Shown: in pieces, positions 31,785 through 39,481 of the stretch
Numbering within the stretch: the stretch's first letter is position 1
Layout: every line of letters begins with the position of its first letter
From: a virus
Virus record (IMG/VR): IMGVR_UViG_3300005511_000019
Coordinates: 1 to 43,674 of that record
Reading direction: 5' to 3' (one strand)
Length of the DNA stretch: 43,674 bases
Made by a program: the position numbers and the translations under genes
The notes under the pieces: model-generated
The model's input: the letters and a program-made list of their open reading frames with translations, nothing else
Database searches by the model: none
What the model was told of the DNA's origin: nothing

Positions 31785-31799
31785 TCAACATTGTGTTGA
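31785..31799. promoter_or_regulatory. Operator-like palindrome 22
   Basis: TCAACATTGTGTTGA, 24 bases before the GapR-like ATG. TTGACC at 31773 could pair with a -10 in its right arm. Confidence 0.7.
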
Positions 31800-31823
31800 A
31801 TATCAAAATCAAGGAGTCGCGCT

Positions 31824-32162
31824 ATGGCCGATGAAGACGACGCGTTGGGGCTCGATGAGGAGTCCGAGGTGCCTGCCTCCGACCGGAAGGTGAAGAGGCA
31901 GGACAACAAGACGATCGATCCCGACAGCCTCAATGGTGACAATCAGCTCAAGAGCATTGTTGAGCGGATCGAACGGCTTGAGGAAGAGAAGAAGACCGTC
32001 GCCGACGACATCAAGGAAGTCTATGCCGAGGCCAAGGGCAACGGTTACGACACCAAGATCTTGCGCAAGGTCATCGCCCTTCGTAAGCGTGACCTCGACG
32101 AGCGCAAAGAAGAGGAATCCATCCTCGAATTATACTTGGACGCGGTCGGACATACTGCCTGA
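31824..32162 (+). CDS. GapR-like nucleoid protein (DUF2312)
   Basis: 112 residues. The segment [20 protein letters not shown] then [20 protein letters not shown] is the hallmark of DUF2312/GapR, a Caulobacter-type protein that binds overtwisted DNA ahead of moving polymerases. Host forms are about 90 residues; this one has a charged 30-residue N-terminal extension. A phage GapR could support its own replication or compete with the host one. It supports an alphaproteobacterial host. Confidence 0.9.
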   Translation: MADEDDALGLDEESEVPASDRKVKRQDNKTIDPDSLNGDNQLKSIVERIERLEEEKKTVADDIKEVYAEAKGNGYDTKILRKVIALRKRDLDERKEEESILELYLDAVGHTA

Positions 32163-32395
32163 TGACTGATTTCGAGCGCTTCTTCGAGACTGAATTTCCC
32201 GAGCGACTGCGTTCGGTCGGGGATGAGGTCGGGGCGCTGTCGAACGGTCTCCCGCTGAGGGATGCGAGTTGGGATCGCAAGGCAGCTTTCCTCCTTTGGG
32301 AAGCGCTCGGTAAGCCCGCCCCCGTCGTTCACGCGCCGGCCAAGATTGCTCTCAACCAATTGGCTGAGCGCATTTTCGAGGATCTGCTCGGATGA
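32162..32395 (+). CDS. Small protein 1 of the DLLG series
   Basis: 77 residues, starting at the last base of the GapR stop. The body is helical (DFERFFETEFPERLR to AFLLWEALGK) and the end is IFEDLLG. GAGG inside the tail codons lies 10 bases before the next ATG. Function unknown. Confidence 0.65.
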   Translation: MTDFERFFETEFPERLRSVGDEVGALSNGLPLRDASWDRKAAFLLWEALGKPAPVVHAPAKIALNQLAERIFEDLLG

Positions 32396-32628
32396 CGTCG
32401 CTCGATACCCTGTTCGATCGAGCACGCCACGAGAAGCTGCGCATCGGCATTTTGGCGCAGGGCACGCACGGCGGCTGGCATTGCTATGCCTATCGAAAGA
32501 CCAAGCTTCACGGCGTCGGCTTCGGCGCCACGCCGGAAGCGGTGCTCGAACTGGCCATCAACGGTCACAGCTACATCGAGAAGCCGCCTGAGCCGGTGGC
32601 CTCGCAATTTGCGGATTTGCTCGGATGA
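32392..32628 (+). CDS. Small protein 2 of the DLLG series
   Basis: 78 residues. The middle, GTHGGWHCYAYRKTKLHGVG then GATPEAVLELAI, looks like a small alpha/beta unit with an aromatic core. It ends SQFADLLG. The start overlaps the previous stop (ATGA) and its own stop overlaps the next start. Confidence 0.65.
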   Translation: MTSLDTLFDRARHEKLRIGILAQGTHGGWHCYAYRKTKLHGVGFGATPEAVLELAINGHSYIEKPPEPVASQFADLLG

Positions 32629-32855
32629 AAGCCTTGGAAATCGGAGTCTACCAGCGCGTCAGCGGCGAAGGACCGGAGTTCCTGTCGCGACCACTCGTCA
32701 ACGAGAAGGAGCGCCTGATCTTCACTGGCGCTACGGCGGCTGAAGCCGAGGAACGGGCTCGCGCCTGGTATCAGAAGAACTTCGAGCCGCAGCGTGGCGC
32801 ACCCGTTCGCGCCAAGGTGAAGGCCGCCGACGAGTTCGAGGATCTGCTTGGATGA
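32625..32855 (+). CDS. Small protein 3 of the DLLG series
   Basis: 76 residues. The body has FLSRPLVNEKERLIFTGATA and AAEAEERARAWYQKNFEPQ, a helical segment that resembles phage DUF proteins ending RAxxWYxxN. It ends DEFEDLLG. Coupled to both neighbours by four-base overlaps. Confidence 0.65.
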   Translation: MKALEIGVYQRVSGEGPEFLSRPLVNEKERLIFTGATAAEAEERARAWYQKNFEPQRGAPVRAKVKAADEFEDLLG

Positions 32856-33130
32856 AGACGCTCGACGAATTGCTGCGCGAGACCGCGGCCAAGGGCGAGC
32901 TGAACTATCTCTCGATCGCCTGCACTGAAAAGGGATTCGAGGTCGCCTACCGGGGAGTCAAACGCTCTGACGGCTCGATACGCGCTCACCGCGACCCCGT
33001 CTGCGCCGTCATGCTGGCTCTGACCGGCAAGCCCGGTGAAGAGCCAGCGCCGCGTGCGCGCAAACAGCGAGCCCGGCAAGCTGAACCGGCCGCCGCCCCG
33101 CGTGATGCATTCGACGACCTGTTGGGATGA
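32852..33130 (+). CDS. Small protein 4 of the DLLG series
   Basis: 92 residues. KTLDELLRETAAKGELNYLS and GFEVAYRGVKRSDG, then a basic linker (RARKQRARQAEP), ending RDAFDDLLG. Its stop overlaps the methyltransferase start. Function unknown; the linker-plus-tail layout fits a flexible docking peptide. Confidence 0.65.
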   Translation: MKTLDELLRETAAKGELNYLSIACTEKGFEVAYRGVKRSDGSIRAHRDPVCAVMLALTGKPGEEPAPRARKQRARQAEPAAAPRDAFDDLLG

Positions 33131-34422
33131 CCATGTCCGTCAAACTCTACGAAGGCGATAATCGAGTTGTGCTGCGCGAGATGGCCGAGCGCGGTGAGCT
33201 GGTGGATTCCGTCTTCACCGATCCACCTTATGGCCTCGTGAGCGTCACCAAGCGCTTCGGCAAGGATGGGTCGAAGGCAGCGAAGCATGGCCGTGACGGC
33301 GCCTTCGCACGCCAGTCGCGCGGCTTCATGGGCAAGCAATGGGACGGCACCGCCATCGAGCGTGATCCTGAGTTCTGGCAGCTCGTCTACAACGTGATGA
33401 AGCCCGGCGCCTATATCGTCGCGTTCTCGTCGAGCCGCACCTATCACCATATGGCGGTCGCGATCGAGGCCGCGGGCTTCGTCACCCATCCCATGATCGG
33501 ATGGGTGTTCGGCTCGGGTTTCCCGAAGGCACACAATGCCGCAATGGCGATCGACAAGCAGTTAGGTGCCAAGGGTGCAGTGAACGCCACTGGTGAGCCC
33601 GTCCGTCGCATTCGCCCCGGCGCTGACCAACACAAGGACGGCTCCTGGGAAAAGCTCGAAGATCGGGTCTACCAACCGGGCACGTATGAGCCGGCCACGC
33701 CCGAGGCTGCGCAGTGGCAGGGATGGGCGTATGGCGGTCAGGCCCGCAAGCCGGCGCTAGAACCTATCTACGTTGGCCAAAAGCCGTTCTCGGAACCCAA
33801 TGGCGCAGCCAACATCCTGAAGCATGGCGTCGGAGCAGTGAACATCGACGGATGTCGTGCCGGCGAGCGATATCCTGCCAATCTAATTCTGGACGGCTCT
33901 CCCGACGTTGAGGCCCTATTCCCTTACACCAAGAGCGGCAAGCCCGGCGTAATGCGCAAGGGTCAGAACGACGGCGCCTGTTACGGCGCCGAAAGTCGAG
34001 CCCCCGGCACGGCGATGACGGGCTTCGGCGATGAGGGATCGGCGGCGCGCTTCTTCGAGAGCTATCCGTTCGACGGTGAGCCCGTCTTCTACCGCGCAAA
34101 GGCCAACAAGCTGGACCGCGCCGGCTCACGCCATCCGACCGTGAAGCCGGTATCTCTCAACCAGGCGCTCATCCGCCACGTCACGCCACCAGGCGGCCTT
34201 GTGCTCGATCCCTTCGCCGGGAGTGGCACGACCGGAGCAGCGGCGCTCGCGGAAGGCATGCGGGCCGTCCTGATCGAGATGGAGGCCGAATATGCGGCCG
34301 ATATCAGGCGTAGGCTCAATCTGACGCATCCAGCGAGTACACTCTTCTCGGATCTGCTGGGTGAAGCTGCGCCTGATAATTCAACACAATGTCGAATTTC
34401 GTTCGAGGATCTGCTTGGATGA
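33127..34422 (+). CDS. Beta-class DNA methyltransferase (N4-cytosine or N6-adenine)
   Basis: 431 residues. Motif IV DPPYG at 32-36 precedes motif I DPFAGSGTTGAAAL at about 361-374, the beta-class order, with YDxxGxW-like features absent. GWVFGSGFPKAHN, ANILKHGVGAVNIDGCR, YPANLIL and HPTVKPVSLNQ are hallmarks of phage adenine or N4-cytosine enzymes. It would protect phage DNA or alter its regulation. The C-terminus has two tails: LFSDLLG at about 406-412, then EAAPDNSTQCRI and SFEDLLG at the end. The first looks like the original end, read through after loss of its stop codon. Confidence 0.88.
   Translation: MTMSVKLYEGDNRVVLREMAERGELVDSVFTDPPYGLVSVTKRFGKDGSKAAKHGRDGAFARQSRGFMGKQWDGTAIERDPEFWQLVYNVMKPGAYIVAFSSSRTYHHMAVAIEAAGFVTHPMIGWVFGSGFPKAHNAAMAIDKQLGAKGAVNATGEPVRRIRPGADQHKDGSWEKLEDRVYQPGTYEPATPEAAQWQGWAYGGQARKPALEPIYVGQKPFSEPNGAANILKHGVGAVNIDGCRAGERYPANLILDGSPDVEALFPYTKSGKPGVMRKGQNDGACYGAESRAPGTAMTGFGDEGSAARFFESYPFDGEPVFYRAKANKLDRAGSRHPTVKPVSLNQALIRHVTPPGGLVLDPFAGSGTTGAAALAEGMRAVLIEMEAEYAADIRRRLNLTHPASTLFSDLLGEAAPDNSTQCRISFEDLLG
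34381..34395. promoter_or_regulatory. Operator-like palindrome 23 inside the methyltransferase end
   Basis: TCAACACAATGTCGA, within the read-through extension of the methyltransferase, 24 bases before the ATG at 34419. It would have been intergenic before the stop was lost. Confidence 0.55.
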
Positions 34423-34652
34423 TCGAGAACTACGGCAAACAGAGCACCCTCCTGTGCGACGGCTGCGATGACCTATTCGACCGGGTCGATCGGCGCGATT
34501 TCAATGAGATGATCGCGCGAGCGCGCAACGATGGCTGGACCATCAAACCGGGCGGCGATGGCTCCTTTTCCCATCACTGCTCGAAGTGCGCGCCGCCGTC
34601 GCGGCTCGAAGCGCAGCGACAGCTCCTGACTCGCGGAGTCAACAGAGGTTGA
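34419..34652 (+). CDS. Small zinc-finger-like protein
   Basis: 77 residues starting MIENYGKQSTLLCDGCDD. Two Cys pairs (CDGC and CSKC, with HH before the second) form a plausible zinc site. The ATG overlaps the methyltransferase stop. Proteins like this are common in phages, without a known role. Confidence 0.7.
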   Translation: MIENYGKQSTLLCDGCDDLFDRVDRRDFNEMIARARNDGWTIKPGGDGSFSHHCSKCAPPSRLEAQRQLLTRGVNRG

Positions 34653-34856
34653 TGGCAGGGGTTCTCATTCTGTTCTGATTGTAGGATAACGATCCTATCT
34701 TCCGTCGGAAGATGAACGTAGTCCTAAAAACGAAGAACAGTTTGCAACAGGTGTATTAACTTCGCCATTCGGCAACCTTGAAGAAAGATCAATGTCGAAT
34801 AGCGAAGTTTAGTGAGTACCAATGTGGCGTTTGGCAGAGACGAAAGGGGATAACAC
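34653..34856. other. Gap with two adjacent hairpins
   Basis: No gene seen. TAGGAT-aacg-ATCCTA (34682-34697) is followed at once by TCTTCC-gtc-GGAAGA (34698-34712). The second has a sharp three-base loop; neither is followed by a T-run. The rest is AT-richer than its surroundings, so it could hold a promoter for the gene at 34857. Confidence 0.5.
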
Positions 34857-35132
34857 ATGAATATTGCACTGCAAAATGATACGGAGATGATCGCAATTCC
34901 GCTGCCTGATCAGTTTTCTTCAATCCATAACTGGTCGCGCGAAGCGACAGGCGATTGGGCGCGCGATAATGCGCTCGGGCGTCAGCGAGCCGGCGAACTT
35001 CGCGCCTATATTCAGATGAGCGGCAATTTTCCAGCGCTCGCGGTGGTCACAGAGATGATCGCCACTCACGGCCATTTCGGCGGGATCGAGGCGGGCTTCT
35101 TCCAGCGCGTCAGCGAGTTGATGGCTCGCTGA
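34857..35132 (+). CDS. Unknown small protein
   Basis: 91 residues, not recognised. It has IHNWSREATGDWARDNALGR, a Trp-rich segment, and a helical C-terminus. It is the last rightward gene; the convergent membrane protein gene ends one base after it. Confidence 0.6.
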   Translation: MNIALQNDTEMIAIPLPDQFSSIHNWSREATGDWARDNALGRQRAGELRAYIQMSGNFPALAVVTEMIATHGHFGGIEAGFFQRVSELMAR

Positions 35133-35627
35133 TCACCACTTCGCAATGAAGAAGCCGATCGTGATGCCCGCGATCGTAGAACCGAAACAGGCTGCGAAAA
35201 CCACGTACAGCTTGTTTCGGTTCAGCACCTCACCCTCGATCGTGCCTGGCGACATGATGATCATCGCACCAAAGCAGGCGATGCCCCATGCGGTAAACGC
35301 GCCGACTGGTAGCTCCAGCATCCATTCCGGCCGATCCGCCCAACGCAGGGCGGTGCTCCAAATCCGCTGCAACAGCAAATCCACGGAGAGTCCCCACAGC
35401 CCGAGATGGAACATCTGGTAGCCATCCAGCCCGACACCCCCGGTCACCTTGGCGAGGGCTCGCATGGATGCGGGCAACCAGGTAATCGATAGCGTCAGCA
35501 TAGCTCCCAAAGCGAGCCCTGCGGAGATCTCGGTGGTAGCGTCGAGACCTGTCGCGAAATAGAGAAGCCAGAACAGCAGGAAGCTGCCGACCAGGAACAT
35601 CAGGACGAAGTTCTTGAGTCGTTTCAC
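35133..35627 (-). CDS. Multi-span membrane protein
   Basis: 164 residues with four to five hydrophobic segments (NFVLMFLVGSFLLFWLLYFA, ISAGLALGAMLTLSITWLP, the GIACFGAMIIM region and the C-terminal VVFAACFGSTIAGITIGFFI). It is the last gene of the leftward tail and lysis cluster. A holin-like role is possible by location but unproven. Confidence 0.6.
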   Translation of the reverse strand: MKRLKNFVLMFLVGSFLLFWLLYFATGLDATTEISAGLALGAMLTLSITWLPASMRALAKVTGGVGLDGYQMFHLGLWGLSVDLLLQRIWSTALRWADRPEWMLELPVGAFTAWGIACFGAMIIMSPGTIEGEVLNRNKLYVVFAACFGSTIAGITIGFFIAKW

Positions 35628-35637
35628 GTCGGTATCC

Positions 35638-35877
35638 TCACAGCTTTCTCAGGGCTTCGTTGACCAGTTCGGAACGCAACGCCTCCGACCTTCGGCTAAG
35701 CGTCAGAAGACCTTGGGCAAGCTCGCCTCGGAGCGACTTGATTTGGTTTGCGACGACAATGTTGGGAGGCGCCGCGGCTGGCACCTCGTGGAGGACGATG
35801 GCCTTCTGCTCCATCACAGGGATCTTCGGCCGCTCGCGTTTCGGCCGGCTCCAAAGGCTGCTGATTGACCAGCTCAT
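35638..35877 (-). CDS. Small unknown protein of the lysis region
   Basis: 79 residues. A Trp-rich N-terminus (MSWSISSLWSRPKRERPK) is followed by a helical segment (IKSLRGELAQGLLTLSRRSE). No membrane span is obvious. It lies between two membrane protein genes. Confidence 0.55.
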   Translation of the reverse strand: MSWSISSLWSRPKRERPKIPVMEQKAIVLHEVPAAAPPNIVVANQIKSLRGELAQGLLTLSRRSEALRSELVNEALRKL

Positions 35878-35880
35878 CGA

Positions 35881-36237
35881 CTACTGCCTCCTGGTCCCGA
35901 GCGCCACGAGTGCGGCGTCAACGGATTCAGTGACGGCCTGCACCGTGGCCAAGGTAGATTTCAGTTCCTTAAAGCGTTCGTCCTGCAATTCCTTGTTCAG
36001 TCGCCGCTCCGAAGCGATCTCTTCGGCGTGGCGATTGCGCTCGCTCAGAAACTCCGCGTTATGGCGCGTTCTTTCTTCAACGAGATCGTCGTCATATTGT
36101 TGCCTCTGCTTGATGTTCTCGCGGTAGAGATAGACAACAGTGCAGGCCAGTACGAAAGTGGTGATCCCAAGAATGCCCTGGGTTACCAGCGCTTCTGCAG
36201 TCAGCTTCGCGGCAGCCTCGGGCAACACGGCCAGCAT
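35881..36237 (-). CDS. Membrane protein with long coiled coil (spanin-like?)
   Basis: 118 residues from the ATG at 36237, just after the fibre esterase stop. One membrane span (ILGITTFVLACTVVYLY, about residues 18-34) is followed by a long charged coiled coil (ENIKQRQQYDDDLVEERTRH onward). That layout matches i-spanins (Rz-like) that bridge inner and outer membrane at lysis, or other phage membrane proteins. No o-spanin lipoprotein is seen next to it. Confidence 0.55.
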   Translation of the reverse strand: MLAVLPEAAAKLTAEALVTQGILGITTFVLACTVVYLYRENIKQRQQYDDDLVEERTRHNAEFLSERNRHAEEIASERRLNKELQDERFKELKSTLATVQAVTESVDAALVALGTRRQ

Positions 36238-36239
36238 CC

Positions 36240-37256
36240 TTAAGCAGCGATCAGCGAATTGAGGTTGTTCGCGATCTCGGTCGAGCCGCTGTCGTTCGGA
36301 TGCACGCCATCCACGAGAAGGCCGTTCGAATTCGTCATGATCGACAGGCCGTTGATGTAGGTGACATTGGCACCGCCAACAGCGGCCACCGCAGCCTGAA
36401 CCGCGGTGCGATATTGAGCGAGAGTGATCGGTCCACTGTTCGGCGAATAAACCGGACTGATCACGTAGATTTTGGCCGAGGGCAGCGCCGCCTTCGCGTT
36501 GGTGATCCAACCCTCGACCTGGCTTTGGAAATTGGCCAATGGGGTCTGCGCAGCGAAATTGTTGTAGCCGATCATATAGGTCACGCGATCGGCGCCGGTC
36601 CCGATGAGCGCGTTCGCATAGCTGGCGGTCGCAGCATCACCGCCATCGCCCAGGTTCAATAGTTGGCGCGACTTCGCGACTGCGAGTTTGAAAGCCCAGG
36701 TCGCAATGACGCTCGTGGCGGTAAAGCCTTGTGTGATGCTGTCGCCTGCACAAGCAATTTTGGCGGCGGGCCTAGCTGCCGGGGTGGTAAAAGAGCCACC
36801 TGCATTGATCGTTATGCTGTGCAGATCCATTGCGTCGGCATACGGCCAGACGATCTCGAACAGGCGGCTCACTGCCGATCCGAGGTTGATGACCATGCCG
36901 CCATCGCGGGTGTCGAAGCTGTAAGTTGCGACCCCGTTGACCAGAACATACGCGAAGTAATTGCGCGCGTCTGAACGATCGACCGTATTGCTCGATGAAG
37001 CTGCGATCGTGATCTGCGTTGCGTTGGTCTGGAAGCGGTAGCGCGCTCCAGGTGTGCAGTTCCGATAGTCTTCAAACCCCGGCCGCGTCAGCCGCAAACG
37101 GCGAGGCGAGCGTTCGACGATCTGCACATAATCCGTGACCTCACCCCGGTCGTCATCCGGCAACAGGATCAACGGTGAAACGGGATTTGGGAATTCGGGC
37201 GTCCACGCACGGATTCCACCGGGAGGATTCCGAACCCTGATGAGACTCGTCACCAT
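36240..37256 (-). CDS. Tail-associated SGNH esterase
   Basis: 338 residues. The C-terminal half is an SGNH hydrolase: IACAGDSITQGF (nucleophile), LLNLGDGGDA, MIGYNNFAAQ in the Asn block, and LLVDGVHPNDSG (Asp/His). The N-terminal half (VTDYVQIVERSPRRLRLTRP and on) is a beta domain. It overlaps the fibre gene by seven bases, so it is probably a virion part that deacylates host surface polysaccharide during adsorption. Confidence 0.75.
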   Translation of the reverse strand: MVTSLIRVRNPPGGIRAWTPEFPNPVSPLILLPDDDRGEVTDYVQIVERSPRRLRLTRPGFEDYRNCTPGARYRFQTNATQITIAASSSNTVDRSDARNYFAYVLVNGVATYSFDTRDGGMVINLGSAVSRLFEIVWPYADAMDLHSITINAGGSFTTPAARPAAKIACAGDSITQGFTATSVIATWAFKLAVAKSRQLLNLGDGGDAATASYANALIGTGADRVTYMIGYNNFAAQTPLANFQSQVEGWITNAKAALPSAKIYVISPVYSPNSGPITLAQYRTAVQAAVAAVGGANVTYINGLSIMTNSNGLLVDGVHPNDSGSTEIANNLNSLIAA

Positions 37257-38539
37257 CCCGGCTGCTCAGTCATGGAGAACTGCGGCGTACCGATCGAAGT
37301 GCGAGCGATGCTCACGCCAGAACCGGCGTCCCACAGTACGACCGGAGCAATGCCGGCGTTTCGTGCGAATTGGACGCGCTGCGATGATTTCAGCAGCGCA
37401 TAGGTACTTGCTGGAGAGCTGCGCTGGTCACGATCATTCGACTGACTAGTATTGAATGCGATGGCATAAATGTAATTCGGGGCGCTTGTCCATTGAACTG
37501 CCACCTCGAAATTGAGCGTATAAAACCCTTTGCGTGGCACAATAATTGTGCTGCCTGTAAGCGCCCACTCTTCACCGCCCTGCTGAGAAGAAATCCACCC
37601 GCTGCTGGCAACCCACGTGGTTGGCATATCTGCGCCAGGGTTGGTTGCTTTGAAGGCGAGCGGCTTGCAGCGCCCTCCGATGATGTCCCAACGCCCAGCA
37701 CGGCCGACGAGCGTCAGACTCTCTCCCGACCAGATCGCCAAGCTGTTGGGCTCATACTTCCCGATCGGATCGACGCTGGTGACAACCAGGAGGCCGCGAG
37801 AAGGCTCATCGACCTGGATGTGGATGATCCGACCGATGTAAGTGTCGGGATCGGGCAACGTGCACGTGTAAGTGGTCCCGAGAGGAATCGACCAATTATG
37901 CACTTGATCGAAGTCGGAGGCCCCGACATTGACATTCCCGCTCCGAGCAACCGGGGCGGCGAAGTCGAGCGTCGGGTTCGGCAAAGGCATCGCCTTGAAC
38001 CAAATGCCGTTCGACGACTGGAATTTGTCCACCGAGCCGGGATCGCTCGCAACACGCTCATAATAGCGCGTGTAGGGCGAGTAGTTGGCGATAGCGACCC
38101 AGCTCGCAGCCGGGTTGATGAAAGCCGCTTGGGCCTCGGCGAGAGTGCCAAACACGCGGAATAGCAGGTCGGCTGCCGAGTTTGCGGCTTCCGCAGCATA
38201 GACCTTTGCGGACTTGCTGCCGGGACCACCAGGCGCCGAGTCGCTTTCGGCCCAGGCCTGGGATTTGTCGCGAGCGGTTTCCGAAGCACCTTTGGCGGTG
38301 TTGGCGGCGCCGGCAGCAGTTTCAGCAGCATTCTTGGCTGTAACAGCTTGCTCAAGGATGCCATCGGCTGCCGCGTTGATTTCGGCGTCCTTGTCGGCGA
38401 GGAACTTCCTGACGCTCGGGACCGCAACGCCGCCTGATGTCGTCCAGGAATCCGCTGGCGCACCATTGATAAATCGGTCCATCCGATCTTCGTTGGATTT
38501 GAAGCGCGGGATCGCTCCGTCGAGCGGCAGTTCGGCCAT
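37250..38539 (-). CDS. Tail fibre or tail fibre-like protein
   Basis: 429 residues. The N-terminus (RKFLADKDAEINAAADGILE, then AVTAKNAAETAAGAANTAKG) is an Ala-rich coiled-coil stalk like those of phage fibres. It is followed by beta-rich domains (WVAIANYSPYTRYYERVASD; then a jelly-roll-like end). It starts 35 bases after the tail tube stop and is followed by the esterase gene. Confidence 0.7.
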   Translation of the reverse strand: MAELPLDGAIPRFKSNEDRMDRFINGAPADSWTTSGGVAVPSVRKFLADKDAEINAAADGILEQAVTAKNAAETAAGAANTAKGASETARDKSQAWAESDSAPGGPGSKSAKVYAAEAANSAADLLFRVFGTLAEAQAAFINPAASWVAIANYSPYTRYYERVASDPGSVDKFQSSNGIWFKAMPLPNPTLDFAAPVARSGNVNVGASDFDQVHNWSIPLGTTYTCTLPDPDTYIGRIIHIQVDEPSRGLLVVTSVDPIGKYEPNSLAIWSGESLTLVGRAGRWDIIGGRCKPLAFKATNPGADMPTTWVASSGWISSQQGGEEWALTGSTIIVPRKGFYTLNFEVAVQWTSAPNYIYAIAFNTSQSNDRDQRSSPASTYALLKSSQRVQFARNAGIAPVVLWDAGSGVSIARTSIGTPQFSMTEQPGW

Positions 38540-38559
38540 GAGCGCACCTATGTTGGATA

Positions 38560-38574
38560 ATCTACTTTATGTTG
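38560..38574. promoter_or_regulatory. Operator-like palindrome 24
   Basis: TCTACTTTATGTTGA, between the tail tube and fibre genes, 21 bases upstream of the fibre ATG on the minus strand. Confidence 0.6.
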
Positions 38575-38578
38575 ATTT

Positions 38579-39481
38579 CTAGGTTAAATAGCCCCGTGAG
38601 GCAATGATTTCGTTGATGATGATATCGAGTTGGTTTTCCCAATACGGGAAGGCGTCGAGCGTGATCCCCGAATGATCCAGGATCGCCTGCTCGTCGACCG
38701 AGTAGGCAGCCGGCCCATCCTCGACAACGTAAAGCAACTCGGCGCTCGGATTGAGTTGCCTGATCTCGAAATCGAAACCGAATTGCTGCCATTCATCGCC
38801 TTTCAGCGACAAATCGCCGGTCGGCTTTAAGGCTGCGCTCGGTATAAAGTAGTCCTTGTTCCGACCAACCGGGTTGTCAGCAATAAAGCGCAAAGAGCCG
38901 AGCACTTCCTTGGGTTTGCTCGCGGTTCGAGAAGCCGTGGGCGATTGCCGCCACTCGAAAGTAACGACCAGTTGCGCTCCATCGACCAGAACTTCCGCCC
39001 CTGGCAGCACATAGAATCGCCCGTCCGCCTTGCTCAGCTCAAGTTCGTCTTGCGGGTCCAATGGATTCCCATTGACCTCGAAAGTCACCTTTTCGACGTG
39101 ACGAACGCCGGTCGGGTGATAGGTTTTGCCGAGCTGATAGTATCGCCCACGCTTGACGAAGAAGGTCTCGGTTCGGGGATTTCCTGCCGGCACGCCTTCG
39201 AGATCAGCATCATCGCCAAACCACGCTGCCACGTTCTCGGTCGAGATAGCGTCCGTAGTGAATGAACCCGTGAGCTTTTCTCGAACAACGTAGCTGCGAG
39301 CTTTCTGAAGATGGCCGCGGCGAGACTTGATGCATTCAATCTCGTCGATATCCCGGCTGAGCGAAAAACCCGTCGTATTGCCGATGTAACGCTCACCCTC
39401 GCCAACACTCTGGCCATCAAGAAAGCGGTCGAAGAACACTCTTCCTCGACCGAAAACGATGTTGGAGGGAAACAGCAGCAT
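38579..39481 (-). CDS. Tail tube-like protein
   Basis: 300 residues, starting MLLFPSNIVFGRGRVFFDRF. YIGNTTGFSLSRDIDEIECI then SFTTDAISTENVAAWFGDDA match the pattern of siphovirus tail tube or tail-structural proteins I know (GNTPEFNLT...DNIDKANLALFF type). It argues for a non-contractile tail. The ATG overlaps the endolysin stop (TGATG). Confidence 0.68.
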   Translation of the reverse strand: MLLFPSNIVFGRGRVFFDRFLDGQSVGEGERYIGNTTGFSLSRDIDEIECIKSRRGHLQKARSYVVREKLTGSFTTDAISTENVAAWFGDDADLEGVPAGNPRTETFFVKRGRYYQLGKTYHPTGVRHVEKVTFEVNGNPLDPQDELELSKADGRFYVLPGAEVLVDGAQLVVTFEWRQSPTASRTASKPKEVLGSLRFIADNPVGRNKDYFIPSAALKPTGDLSLKGDEWQQFGFDFEIRQLNPSAELLYVVEDGPAAYSVDEQAILDHSGITLDAFPYWENQLDIIINEIIASRGYLT

